Below, piece by piece: positions 44,267-53,117 of a DNA stretch of 64,000 nt. How positions within the stretch are numbered: the stretch's first letter is position 1; each line of letters starts with the position of its first letter. Where the stretch lies: NCBI GenBank assembly GCA_026392455.1, contig JAPLCB010000010.1:248001-312000 (forward strand). The letters run 5' to 3'. The notes under the pieces are model-generated. The model was not told the origin of the DNA and ran no database searches. It saw only the letters and a program-made list of their open reading frames with translations. The stretch comes from Propionibacteriales bacterium (GTDB taxonomy: Bacteria > Actinomycetota > Actinomycetes > Propionibacteriales > Nocardioidaceae). The position numbers and the translations under genes are program-made.

Positions 44267-45558
44267 CGCTCGCAGCTGAGCAGAAGCCCGGCACGACCCG
44301 CACCCTCATCGAAGGCGTCCAACGGACTGTCCTTCCGGGAGGGCTGCGGGTCGTGACCGAGCACGTCCCCGGTGTCCGTTCCGCGGCCATCGGGGTCTTC
44401 GTCGGGGTGGGTTCCCGGGACGAGTCGCAGACCCTGAACGGGGCTTCGCACTTCCTGGAGCACCTGCTCTTCAAGGGCACCCCGACCCGGACGGCGATGG
44501 AGATCTCCTCGGCACTGGATGCCGTCGGGGGTGAGTTCAACGCGTACACCGCTCGGGAGTACACCTGCTACCACGCCCGGGTCCTCGACGCTGATCTGCC
44601 GATGGTGGTCGACGTTCTCGGCGACATGCTCACCGCCTCGGTGATCACGCCCGAGGACGTCGAGGCCGAGCGCGAGGTGATCCTGGACGAGATCGCCATG
44701 CACGACGACGATCCCGACGACGTGGTCCACAACCTCTTCGCGGCCAAGGCCTGGGGAGGGACCTCGCTGGCGCGCCCGATCGCGGGCACCGCGGAGTCGA
44801 TCCGGGCCCTGACCCGGCCGCAGATCAACCGCTACTACAAGACCCGGTACACCGCGCCGGCGATGACCGTCGCCGTGGCCGGCAACATCGTCCACCGCGA
44901 CGTGGTCCGGCTGGTGCGCAAGGCGTTCTCGCGCAACCACTTCCTGGCCGACCTCGACGCCCGGCCGTTGCCGCCGAGGCTGGCCGAGAAGGCGCGTGCC
45001 ACCAAGCCTGGCGAGGAGCAGACCTCGCGTCCGTTCGAGCAGGTGAACCTGGTCCTCGGGATGCGCGGTCTGACTCGCTCGGACCCCGCTCGCTATCCGC
45101 TCGGGGTCCTGAACGCCGCCTTCGGCGGGGGATCCTCGTCGCGGCTGTTCCAGGAGGTCCGGGAGCGCCGCGGGCTGGCCTACTCGGTGTACTCGTTCGC
45201 GACCAGCTACTCCGACTCCGGCATGGTCGGGGTGGCCTGCGGGTCGCTGCCCAGCAAGTCCGCCGAGGTCCTGGACGTGGTCCGCAGCGAGCTGGCCCGG
45301 GTCGTCGAGACAGGGTTGACCCAGGACGAGGTCGACCGCGGCCGCGGTCAGATGCGTGGCGGCATGGTGCTGAGCCTGGAGGACACCGGTTCCCGGATGA
45401 CCAGGCTCGGCGAGGTCGAGCTCTTCCAGGAGCGGCTGCTGTCGCTGGACGAGGTGCTCGAACGTCTCGACCAGATCACCACCGACCAGGTGCACGAGCT
45501 CGCCACGGACCTGTTCTCGCGGCCGGAGACCCTCGCGGTCGTCGGTCCGACGCGTTAG
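44263..45558 (+). CDS. M16-family zinc metallopeptidase (processing-protease-like)
   Basis: 431 residues. The inverted zinc motif H-x2-E-H is in [15 protein letters not shown], with the third ligand Glu in [16 protein letters not shown]. The C-terminal half has the R/Y pair in [13 protein letters not shown]. It resembles the PqqL/mitochondrial processing peptidase group and in actinobacteria always follows pnp; the role is unknown. GTG 44263 overlaps the pnp stop (GTGA), so its translation would normally be coupled to the pnp end that the TAG now prevents ribosomes from reaching. Confidence 0.9.
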   Translation: MTLAAEQKPGTTRTLIEGVQRTVLPGGLRVVTEHVPGVRSAAIGVFVGVGSRDESQTLNGASHFLEHLLFKGTPTRTAMEISSALDAVGGEFNAYTAREYTCYHARVLDADLPMVVDVLGDMLTASVITPEDVEAEREVILDEIAMHDDDPDDVVHNLFAAKAWGGTSLARPIAGTAESIRALTRPQINRYYKTRYTAPAMTVAVAGNIVHRDVVRLVRKAFSRNHFLADLDARPLPPRLAEKARATKPGEEQTSRPFEQVNLVLGMRGLTRSDPARYPLGVLNAAFGGGSSSRLFQEVRERRGLAYSVYSFATSYSDSGMVGVACGSLPSKSAEVLDVVRSELARVVETGLTQDEVDRGRGQMRGGMVLSLEDTGSRMTRLGEVELFQERLLSLDEVLERLDQITTDQVHELATDLFSRPETLAVVGPTR

Positions 45559-46067
45559 CCCAGCAAGCCGTACAGCGCTCCGGCGCACGCGATCGCCCAC
45601 AGGACGCTGGTGAACGAGCCGATGATGAACCGTTCCGCCGCGCCCGGCTGCTTGAGCTCGGGGTAGCGGCCGAGTCCCTTCATCGCCAGCACGATCGCGA
45701 GCCCCTCGGGCCAACCGGCGATCAGGGTGGTGAAGATCGCGACCCGCTCCATCGCGCCGATCCAGGCTCCGCCCCGGAGGATGTCTCCGGCCTGCTCGAT
45801 TGGGCCGCCGTGGTCGGCCGCGTGCAGGACCGCGGCCGTGACGGGCCCGCCGCCGAAGGCAGCAAGGGTCGCCACCAGCACGATCAGGGTGCCGCGCAGG
45901 GCGTCGCCCTGGGCGGCGTACGACGGGTCGAACAGCTGCCAGGTCCCGAGACCGACGAGCGCCACGACCCCGACCGTTGCTCCGACCTGGTGTGCCCGGT
46001 GCCGGGTGAGCAGGAACCAGCCGGGAAGACTGCCCGCCAGTGCGAGCAGGATGATCGCGATCTGCAT
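45555..46067 (-). CDS. Hypothetical membrane protein beside SatD-like gene
   Basis: 170 residues with about five hydrophobic segments: N-terminal IAIILLALAGSLPGWFLL, a Gly-rich GVVALVGLGTWQLF, LIVLVATLAAFGGGP, VAIFTTLIAGWPEGLAIVLAMKGL and the C-terminal helix. A loop reads GRYPELKQPGAAERFIIG, shared by related membrane proteins that neighbour SatD genes. Function unknown. ATG 46067 overlaps the stop of the SatD-like gene by one base (TGATG). Confidence 0.7.
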   Translation of the reverse strand: MQIAIILLALAGSLPGWFLLTRHRAHQVGATVGVVALVGLGTWQLFDPSYAAQGDALRGTLIVLVATLAAFGGGPVTAAVLHAADHGGPIEQAGDILRGGAWIGAMERVAIFTTLIAGWPEGLAIVLAMKGLGRYPELKQPGAAERFIIGSFTSVLWAIACAGALYGLLG

Positions 46068-46681
46068 CAGGTGTTCTCCTTCGGTCCTCGTTCCAGTGCG
46101 GTGTCGATCAGCTCGGCCAGCAGGGCCGCGGCCCGGTCGGCTTCGACCAGCCCGGCGGCCTGGGCCCGCTGGGAGACCGCGGACTGGCTGATCCCGAGCC
46201 GGACCGCGGCCTCGGCGTGGGTGAGTCCTCCGGACAGGAGGTCGGCGACCTCCCACCCCCGGCTGCTGCGCCGGGTGAGAACGCCGGCCCAGAGCCAGGC
46301 CACGGTCTCGATCTGCTCAGCAGCGTACGGCTTGCTCCCGACGACACTGATCCTGCTGGACTGCTGCTTGGCCCGGTTGACCGCTGTTCGGGCCAGGACG
46401 AAGGCCTCGCCCCGACCGGCCCGGGTCGATCCCGGCAGCGGGAGCTCGATGCTGCCCAGGCCGAGGCCGATGTTCCAGGCGTCGTCGCGCAGCAGCAGGG
46501 CGATCCGGTTCACGATGGCGCGGCCCTCGCTGAGGATCCCTTGGATCTCGTCACCGGCGGTGCGCTCGAAGGGGCGTTCGACCGGGCCGTGCGACGGGTC
46601 GTTGAGCAGCGTGAGCGCTCCGGGAACCAGGTCCGGTCCGGACTGGCTCCCGCGTTGGTCGACCGTGAGTACTGCGATCAT
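46067..46681 (-). CDS. SatD-like regulator with C-terminal HTH
   Basis: 204 residues. The N-terminal part fits the SatD family (AVLTVDQRGS, FERTAGDEIQGIL, NIGLGLGSIELPLPGSTRAGRGEAF). The C-terminal ~65 residues form a helix-turn-helix, HAEAAVRLGISQSAVSQRAQAAG. The first gene of a two-gene operon with the membrane protein. A GGAGG ribosome-binding site precedes ATG 46681. The CCTTAT half-sites upstream (46695-46728) suggest autoregulation. Its ligand and target are not known. Confidence 0.72.
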   Translation of the reverse strand: MIAVLTVDQRGSQSGPDLVPGALTLLNDPSHGPVERPFERTAGDEIQGILSEGRAIVNRIALLLRDDAWNIGLGLGSIELPLPGSTRAGRGEAFVLARTAVNRAKQQSSRISVVGSKPYAAEQIETVAWLWAGVLTRRSSRGWEVADLLSGGLTHAEAAVRLGISQSAVSQRAQAAGLVEADRAAALLAELIDTALERGPKENT

Positions 46682-46694
46682 CTGAAGCCTCCAG

Positions 46695-46728
46695 CCTTAT
46701 CTGAGCAAGCATAAGGATAAAACCTTAT
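46695..46728. promoter_or_regulatory. Three CCTTAT/ATAAGG half-sites at the SatD-like promoter
   Basis: CCTTAT (46695-46700), ATAAGG (46711-46716) and CCTTAT (46723-46728) form two overlapping palindromes, the second with a six-base centre. They cover the minus-strand promoter region, including a TATCCT-like -10, and lie 33 bases from the divergent dapB -10. Likely operator of the neighbouring HTH protein. Confidence 0.5.
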
Positions 46729-46760
46729 TTGGAAAAGATGAAGGCCAGAACCTGTTCCGG

Positions 46761-47540
<780 letters not shown>

Positions 47541-47556
47541 TCCTCGTCGGGGAGGT

Positions 47557-47868
47557 TCAGAGCAGTCGCACCAGGGCCGCCGTCGCTGCGGCGACGAGCA
47601 CCACGACCAGGAACGGCGCCCGGAGCACGAGCGCGACCGCAGCCGCCCCCAGCCCGGCGACCCGCGCATCCAGGGTCAGGGTCGGGTGCGCGCCCTCGGC
47701 GTTCGAGAACACCTGGACCGCGATCAGTGCGGTCAGCAGGACGACCGGAAGCAGGTCGCCGACCCGCTGGACCAGAGGTTGCTCGAGGACCCGTTCGGGA
47801 ACCGAGAGCCCGGCCAGCTTGAGCAGGTAGCAGGCCAGTCCGCAGGCCACGATCGCGATCCAGGTCAT
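47557..47868 (-). CDS. azlD: AzlD-type branched-chain amino acid exporter small subunit
   Basis: 103 residues, three or four membrane segments, beginning MTWIAIVACGLACYLLKLAG, the usual AzlD pattern. Its ATG overlaps the azlC stop (ATGA). AzlC/AzlD pairs export branched-chain or azaleucine-like amino acids. Confidence 0.85.
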   Translation of the reverse strand: MTWIAIVACGLACYLLKLAGLSVPERVLEQPLVQRVGDLLPVVLLTALIAVQVFSNAEGAHPTLTLDARVAGLGAAAVALVLRAPFLVVVLVAAATAALVRLL

Positions 47869-48551
47869 CGTGGCCTGCCTGACAGGGCCAGGCCGAGGGC
47901 AACCACCGCAGCGGCGAGCACCGGCACCCCCGCCGGGGTCAGCGGCACCAGGGCCAGCGCCAGGGCGGCCGCCAGGAGGGCGGCGGCCCTGCTGGTGATG
48001 CTGTCCAGGCGCGGCCAGAGCAGTGCCAGGAACGCACCCCCGACGGCGGCATCGAGCCCGTAGTCGCGGGGGTCGCCCAGTGACTCCCCGGCGAGGGCCC
48101 CGCCCAGGGTCGCCAGGTTCCAGAGGACGAAGACGCCGATCCCGGTGGTCAGGAAGCCGGTGCGGGCGGCTGACGTCGAGCCCCGGGTGACGCTCATGGC
48201 CGCGGACTCGTCGATCACCAGGTGGGCGGCCGCGGCGCGCCGGGCCCCGCGCCAGCCGAGCAGGGCCCCCAGCCGCAGACCGTAGAGGGTGTTGCGGGCA
48301 CCCAGGAGGATCCCGGAGGCGGCGCCGAGCAGGGGAGCCCCGCCGGACGCGATCACCCCGATGAAGGCGAACTGCGAGGCGCCGGTGAAGACCAGGAGGG
48401 ACAACGCACAGGTCTGCGCGACGCTCAGACCGCTGCTGACCCCGACCGCCCCCACCGAGATGCCGTAGGTGCCGGTGGCCACCGCGACCGCGATCCCCTC
48501 GCGGACGATCTGACGAAGCTCGGACGCTGTCGGCTCGGGCTGGGTGTCCAC
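47865..48551 (-). CDS. azlC: AzlC-type branched-chain amino acid exporter large subunit
   Basis: 228 residues, five or six membrane segments. AzlC features: SLLVFTGASQFAFIGVIA, LLGARNTLYGLRLG and the HLVIDESAAM segment. Followed in the same unit by azlD with four-base overlap. Substrate inferred from the family. Confidence 0.88.
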   Translation of the reverse strand: MDTQPEPTASELRQIVREGIAVAVATGTYGISVGAVGVSSGLSVAQTCALSLLVFTGASQFAFIGVIASGGAPLLGAASGILLGARNTLYGLRLGALLGWRGARRAAAAHLVIDESAAMSVTRGSTSAARTGFLTTGIGVFVLWNLATLGGALAGESLGDPRDYGLDAAVGGAFLALLWPRLDSITSRAAALLAAALALALVPLTPAGVPVLAAAVVALGLALSGRPR

Positions 48552-48566
48552 CGGGATGCGGTGCGA

Positions 48567-49106
48567 TCAGCCCAGGTCGGTGTGCAGCCGGACCTGCTTC
48601 ACGGTGACCGAGCCGTCGCCGGTCAGGTCGAGGGTCCGGTGCGCGCCGTCGGGTCCCCAACCGGCCGCGGCCAGGAAGGCGCGGGTGCTGTCGTCGCCGG
48701 CCGGCAGCCAGGTGACCGCCCGGGTGAACCGGTCCGCCTTCAAGGTGTCGATCGCCGCTTGCATCAGGCGGGAGCCGTGGCCGGCCGATCGCTTGTGCGG
48801 ATCCACGGTCAGGTCGGTGACCTCGCCGTCGGCGATCGGGTCGCAGTCGGGGTCGCTGGCAGGCCCGGTGATGGCGAACCCGGTGACCAGGTTCCGCTCC
48901 AGGCCGATCAGCACCCGGTTGCGGGCGTCGGCCGGTCTGGCCAACGACGCGCGCCAGCCCTCGGCGATCTCGGCCGGGTCGAGGGCCGACAGCACCTCGC
49001 CGGGAAGCAGGCCGGCGTACGACGAGCGCCAGGCCCGTACCTGCACGGCCGCGATGGCCGGGGCGTCGTCGGACCAGGCAACACGGCAGGAGACGTCAGC
49101 ACTCAC
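48567..49106 (-). CDS. GNAT-family N-acetyltransferase
   Basis: 179 residues from GTG 49106; TTG 49118 would add four. One GNAT domain: VRAWRSSYAGLLP near the start and the acetyl-CoA loop DLTVDPHKRSAGHGSRLM, in which SAGHGSR replaces the common Q/R-G-x-G-x-G/A pattern with modest change. Substrate unknown. It starts 29 bases from the stop of the transporter gene. Confidence 0.8.
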   Translation of the reverse strand: MSADVSCRVAWSDDAPAIAAVQVRAWRSSYAGLLPGEVLSALDPAEIAEGWRASLARPADARNRVLIGLERNLVTGFAITGPASDPDCDPIADGEVTDLTVDPHKRSAGHGSRLMQAAIDTLKADRFTRAVTWLPAGDDSTRAFLAAAGWGPDGAHRTLDLTGDGSVTVKQVRLHTDLG

Positions 49107-49135
49107 GCCTTCATCCAATCAGTCGCACCGGACCG

Positions 49136-49975
49136 CTACCCGGCCAGCCCCTCGAGTTCCTCGCCGAGCTCGGCCCCGAGCCCGTCCGCGGCCATCAGCA
49201 GCCGGGCCTCGGTGCTGCACAGCACGATCCCGGCGACCATGGCCAGACCGAAGGCGATCAGTCCCGGGCCCCACCACCCGGTGCGTACCTCGTCGTCGAA
49301 CAGCGCGATCCCGACCGCCGCCGGGATGGCCGTCTGGAGGAGGGTCTGCGGCGCGGTTGCGGCCGTCACCGACGTACGTTGGAAGGCCAAGGAGTAGAGC
49401 ACGAACCCGATGCCGCCGTAGAGCCCGATGCTCACCGCCGTTGCATAGGTGTTCAGGTCCCAGTGGAAGTCGACCAGGGCTCGGGTGGCGATCGGTGAGA
49501 TCCCGTAGGCGACCCCGGAGAGCACCGCGAGCAGGATGCCGCTGAGCGGGTGCTGCCAGCGCCAGGCCAGCCAGCCCGCCACCGAGGTGGTCACCAGCAG
49601 CGAGTAGAGCACGATCGTGGTGGTGTCGGTGAAGTGCGAGGTCCCCACGTCGCCCGAGGCCAACGACAGGACGCCGAGCCCGAGGACCATCCCGCCGATC
49701 GCGGTCCAGTGGATCCCCCTGAGCGACTCACCCATCACGAACGACGCGATCAGCGCCGAGACGATCAGGGAGGTGCCGACCCCGACCTGCGCCAGGTACA
49801 GCGGAAGCTGGGCGATCGCGACCAGGTGCAGCGCCCAGCCGACCAGGTAACCCGCAAGAACGACGAGCATCATCGGGGAGCGCAGCCCGTGCCGACGGAT
49901 CACCGAGGCCTGCACGGCGGCGATGACACCGAAAACGAGCGCCCCCAGCAGCGCAGCGCTCACACCCAGGATCAC
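49136..49975 (-). CDS. DMT-superfamily transporter (EamA-like)
   Basis: 279 residues with about nine membrane segments in two EamA-type halves (VQASVIRRHG in the first, ALVDFHWDLNT loop before the second). A C-terminal acidic tail (ADGLGAELGEELEGLAG) is soluble. Probable metabolite exporter; substrate unknown. GTG 49975 has no obvious ribosome-binding site. Confidence 0.78.
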   Translation of the reverse strand: MILGVSAALLGALVFGVIAAVQASVIRRHGLRSPMMLVVLAGYLVGWALHLVAIAQLPLYLAQVGVGTSLIVSALIASFVMGESLRGIHWTAIGGMVLGLGVLSLASGDVGTSHFTDTTTIVLYSLLVTTSVAGWLAWRWQHPLSGILLAVLSGVAYGISPIATRALVDFHWDLNTYATAVSIGLYGGIGFVLYSLAFQRTSVTAATAPQTLLQTAIPAAVGIALFDDEVRTGWWGPGLIAFGLAMVAGIVLCSTEARLLMAADGLGAELGEELEGLAG

Positions 49976-50025
49976 GATGGGAGTCTGCCATGCGCGGCCG
50001 ACGTTGTGTCCGACAACGCCGGAGG

Positions 50026-50039
50026 TACCTGCGCAGGTA
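50026..50039. promoter_or_regulatory. 14-bp perfect palindrome in the DMT/thyA intergenic region
   Basis: TACCTGCGCAGGTA is self-complementary and overlaps the first two bases of the TAAGTT -10 box (50038-50043). It also lies in the upstream region of the divergent transporter gene. A likely regulator-binding site. Confidence 0.45.
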
Positions 50040-50043
50040 AGTT
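50038..50043 (+). promoter_or_regulatory. -10 box upstream of microORF and thyA
   Basis: TAAGTT, six bases before ATG 50050. Confidence 0.5.
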
Positions 50044-50049
50044 GGGCCC

Positions 50050-50139
50050 ATGATCCTCGCTCCGCTCGTCAACGCGACCGCGCCGTGCCGCGGATGTGGC
50101 CCCGAGCAAGCTCGGGCACTCGGTAGGCTCGGCACGTGA
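50050..50139 (+). CDS. Possible leaderless 29-residue microprotein coupled to thyA (repeat copy 3)
   Basis: ATG 50050 opens 29 codons ([15 protein letters not shown]...) whose TGA overlaps the thyA GTG as GTGA. The nucleotide head matches the repeats at 25468 and 37288, and the GAGCAAGCTCGGG core (50104-50116) matches copy 1a (25449-25461). The -10 spacing and the coupling overlap both fit a real short gene, but the peptide has two Cys and no known domain. Confidence 0.35.
   Translation: MILAPLVNATAPCRGCGPEQARALGRLGT
50124..50129 (+). promoter_or_regulatory. -10 box of thyA (leaderless)
   Basis: TAGGCT, six bases before GTG 50136. Confidence 0.55.
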
Positions 50140-50930
50140 AGAGCTACCTCGACCTGGTCCAGCGGATTCTCGACGAGGGCGTCGAGAAGTCGGACCGCAC
50201 CGGCACCGGCACGCTCTCGGTCTTCGGCCACCAGATGAGGTTCGACCTGGCCTCGGGGTTCCCGCTGGTCACCACGAAGAAGATCCACACCCGGTCGGTC
50301 TTCGCCGAGCTGCTCTGGTTCCTGCGCGGCGACACCAACGTGAAGTGGTTGCAGGACCGCGGGGTCTCGATCTGGGACGAGTGGGCCGACGAGAACGGCG
50401 ACCTGGGTCCGGTCTACGGCTACCAGTGGCGGTCCTGGCCGACCCCGGACGGTCGGCACGTGGACCAGATCGCCCAGGTCGTTGCCGACCTCCGCAGCAA
50501 CCCGGACTCACGCCGTCACATCGTCTCGGCCTGGAACGTCGCCGACATCCCCGAGATGGCGCTCGCCCCCTGCCACACGATGTTCCAGTTCTACGTCGCC
50601 GACGGGAAGCTCTCCTGCCAGCTGTACCAGCGCTCGGCCGACGTCTTTCTCGGCGTCCCGTTCAACATCGCGTCCTACGCGCTGCTCACCCAGATGGTGG
50701 CGCAGGTCTGCGACCTGGAGCTCGGCGACTTCGTGCACACCCTGGGCGACGCGCACCTCTACACCAACCACCTCGAGCAGGCCCGGTTGCAGCTGACCCG
50801 GGAACCCCGGCCGCTGCCGACGCTGACCCTGGACCCTGCGGTGCGTGAGCTCGACGCATTCGACCTGGAGCACATCACCATCGACGGCTACGACCCGCAC
50901 CCCGGGATCAAAGCCCCCATCGCGGTATGA
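50136..50930 (+). CDS. thyA: Thymidylate synthase ThyA
   Basis: 264 residues. The catalytic Cys is in [13 protein letters not shown], preceded by [16 protein letters not shown]. Dimer and folate-binding parts include [27 protein letters not shown] and [13 protein letters not shown]. It methylates dUMP using methylene-tetrahydrofolate; dfrA next to it regenerates the folate. This is the ThyA, not the ThyX, type. Confidence 0.97.
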   Translation: MKSYLDLVQRILDEGVEKSDRTGTGTLSVFGHQMRFDLASGFPLVTTKKIHTRSVFAELLWFLRGDTNVKWLQDRGVSIWDEWADENGDLGPVYGYQWRSWPTPDGRHVDQIAQVVADLRSNPDSRRHIVSAWNVADIPEMALAPCHTMFQFYVADGKLSCQLYQRSADVFLGVPFNIASYALLTQMVAQVCDLELGDFVHTLGDAHLYTNHLEQARLQLTREPRPLPTLTLDPAVRELDAFDLEHITIDGYDPHPGIKAPIAV

Positions 50931-50961
50931 CCAGCACGGTCTGGCGCAGGTCGGTGAGCCG

Positions 50962-51441
50962 GTGCCCCTGACTCTGGTCGCTGCCGTCGCCGACAACGGC
51001 GTGATCGGCGCTGACGGCGACATCCCGTGGCGGCTGCCGGCGGACTTCGCGCACTTCAAGGCGTTGACCTTCGGTCACGTCCTGGTGATGGGCCGGGCAA
51101 CGTACGAGTCGATCGGTCGGCCGTTGCCGGGACGGACCACCATTGTGCTGACCCGGGACCCGGGCTGGACCGCCGACGGTGTCCTGGTCGCGCGCGACCT
51201 CGACGAGGCGCTCCGGCTCGCGGAGGGGATCGATGACGAGGTCTTCGTGGTCGGCGGAGCCTCGGTGTACGCCGAGGCGCTGGCCCGCGCAGACGTGCAG
51301 GTGCTGACCGAGGTCCACCTCAGCCCGACCGGAGACACCCACTACCCCGAGTTCGAGCCGACCCAGTGGGTCGAGACGCAGCGCGAGTCCCATGCCGACG
51401 GCGAGGTCGCGTTCGAGTTCGTCTGGTGGGAACGCGTCTAG
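50962..51441 (+). CDS. dfrA: Dihydrofolate reductase
   Basis: 159 residues. NGVIGADGDIPWRLPADFAHFKALT and VLVMGRATYESIGRPLPGR are the NADPH/folate site; the conserved Asp of the folate pocket is in ADFAHF. GTG 50962 fits the family start; no strong ribosome-binding site is seen. It regenerates tetrahydrofolate consumed by ThyA 31 bases upstream. It shares a CTAG with the stop of the opposite gene. Confidence 0.93.
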   Translation: MPLTLVAAVADNGVIGADGDIPWRLPADFAHFKALTFGHVLVMGRATYESIGRPLPGRTTIVLTRDPGWTADGVLVARDLDEALRLAEGIDDEVFVVGGASVYAEALARADVQVLTEVHLSPTGDTHYPEFEPTQWVETQRESHADGEVAFEFVWWERV

Positions 51442-52349
51442 AGCTGGGCCAGCGACTCGGTGGCGATCGACTCGAAGACGACCTGCTCCGAGGCGAAGTC
51501 CGAGTCCGGGATCGGCCAGTGGATGACGATCTCGTCGAACCCCAGCGCGCGGTGCCGGCCGGCGAAGTCCACGAACCGGTCCACCGACTCCAGCACCTCG
51601 TTCTTCTCGGGGGTGAACCCGGTCAGCAGGATCCGGCGGACCGTGCCCGGGTCCCGGTCGATCGCCGTGCAGGCGGCCTCGAGCCGGTCGACCTGACCGG
51701 CGATCGCTGCGTCCGAGTCGGCCGGTGTCCCGTCGGCGAAGAGGGTGTCGTCACCGGTGGTCACCCAGGCCTCGCCGTACCGTGCTGCCAGGGCGAGCCC
51801 GCGCGGCCCGGTGGCTGCCACGGCGAACGGGAGCCGCGGGGTCTGGACGCACCCGGGGACGTTGCGGGCCTCGTACGCCGAGTAGAAGGTTCCCTCGTAG
51901 GTCACGTCCGGCTCGGTGAGCAGCCGGTCGAGCAGGGCGACGAACTCGGCGAAGCGGTCCGCGCGCTCCCGCGGCGACCACGGCGCCTGACCGAGGACCG
52001 CGGCGTCGAAGCCCGAGGTCCCGGCACCGATCCCCAACCTGATCCGACCGCCTGACAGGTCGTCGAGGGTGATCAGGTCCTTGGCCAGGGTGACGGGGTG
52101 CCGGAAGTTCGGGTTCGTCACCAGGGTGCCGAGGCTGATCCGTTCGGTGGCGAGCGCGGCGGCCGTCAGGGTCGGCACCGCGCCGAACCACGGTCCGTCG
52201 CGGAAGGTGCGCCAGGAGAGGTGGTCGTAGGTGTACGCCGTGTGGAACCCGAGCTGCTCGGCTCCGACCCAGGAGGCCTGCGCGCCGTCGTTCCACCGTT
52301 GATGGGGGAGCACGACCGTGCTCAGGACCAGGGGGCGCACAGTGCTCAT
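51438..52349 (-). CDS. LLM-class F420-dependent oxidoreductase
   Basis: 303 residues of the luciferase-like TIM-barrel family: YTYDHLSW near 40, LGTLVTNPNFRHPVTLAKDLITLDDLSGGRIRLGIGAG and the CVQTPRLPFAVAATGPRGL block. The pattern fits an F420H2-dependent enzyme of actinobacteria. A TAGCCT box seven bases before ATG 52349 points to a leaderless mRNA. Substrate unknown. Confidence 0.83.
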   Translation of the reverse strand: MSTVRPLVLSTVVLPHQRWNDGAQASWVGAEQLGFHTAYTYDHLSWRTFRDGPWFGAVPTLTAAALATERISLGTLVTNPNFRHPVTLAKDLITLDDLSGGRIRLGIGAGTSGFDAAVLGQAPWSPRERADRFAEFVALLDRLLTEPDVTYEGTFYSAYEARNVPGCVQTPRLPFAVAATGPRGLALAARYGEAWVTTGDDTLFADGTPADSDAAIAGQVDRLEAACTAIDRDPGTVRRILLTGFTPEKNEVLESVDRFVDFAGRHRALGFDEIVIHWPIPDSDFASEQVVFESIATESLAQL

Positions 52350-52356
52350 GGCCCCG

Positions 52357-52362
52357 AGGCTA
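52357..52362 (-). promoter_or_regulatory. -10 box of LLM gene (leaderless)
   Basis: TAGCCT on the minus strand, seven bases before ATG 52349. Confidence 0.55.
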
Positions 52363-52379
52363 GAGCAGCGTGCGGCTGG

Positions 52380-52982
52380 TCAGGCCTTGGTGGAGATCAG
52401 GGTCAGGATGTCCACGACCGTGGACCGGACCTTGGTCGCGTTGGTTCCCGGGTCGGGGCTCAGGTCGACCTGGAACACGTTCGTCCCGACCCGGACCAGG
52501 CCGCTGCCCCGAACCGTCTCGCCACCGCCGAAGGTCCCGGTCTTCACGTAGGCCTGGTCGCCGACCCCGTCGAGGGGACTACCGGCGTCGCCCTGGAGAA
52601 CCCCGGAGATCCCGGCGACGGAACCTTCGAACCCGCCGGCGCCTTCGTCCAGCACGGAGGAGTTCAGCGACACCGAGGCTGCCCGCGGGTCGTCCTCGTT
52701 CGAGAAGTTGCAGCCACCCCCGGGAATCTCCTCGCTGGTCACCGGTCCGCCGAGCAGGTCGGAGATCTCGGCTTCGGTCACCAGGGTGCAGATGTCGATG
52801 AGACCGCCCGAGGCGGTATCGGTCTCATCGCTGGCCGGCCCCGGAGTCTGGTCGGTTCCGGCCGAGGTGCCGGGCGAGTCAGCCTTCGGCTCGTCCGATC
52901 CGCAGCCGGTCAGGGCGCCGAGCGCCAGCACGCCGACGAAGGCGGTAGCAGCGAGACGGGGGAGAGTGCGGCGGATTCGCAT
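52380..52982 (-). CDS. DUF3558-type lipoprotein (copy 1)
   Basis: 200 residues. Lipobox LGALTGCGSDE follows the signal peptide, then a Ser/Thr/Pro/Asp linker. The DUF3558 core has IDICTLVTEAEISDLLGG and EIPGGGCNFSNEDD, with two Cys likely forming a disulphide. GAGGAG precedes the ATG. Adjacent to a second, shorter-diverged copy (53118-53816). Function unknown. The 135 bases between the two genes show no confident promoter or terminator. Confidence 0.78.
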   Translation of the reverse strand: MRIRRTLPRLAATAFVGVLALGALTGCGSDEPKADSPGTSAGTDQTPGPASDETDTASGGLIDICTLVTEAEISDLLGGPVTSEEIPGGGCNFSNEDDPRAASVSLNSSVLDEGAGGFEGSVAGISGVLQGDAGSPLDGVGDQAYVKTGTFGGGETVRGSGLVRVGTNVFQVDLSPDPGTNATKVRSTVVDILTLISTKA

Positions 52983-53117
52983 GGAGCTCCTCGGGAGGAC
53001 GTGACGGCACCAGGGCAGTGCCTGCGAGGACGTTAACGGAGAACCTTCACCCGGATAAGTAGGGTTTCTGCCCGTTCGAGCTCGCAGCACCCCGCTGACC
53101 TGCCCGACCGCGACGGC

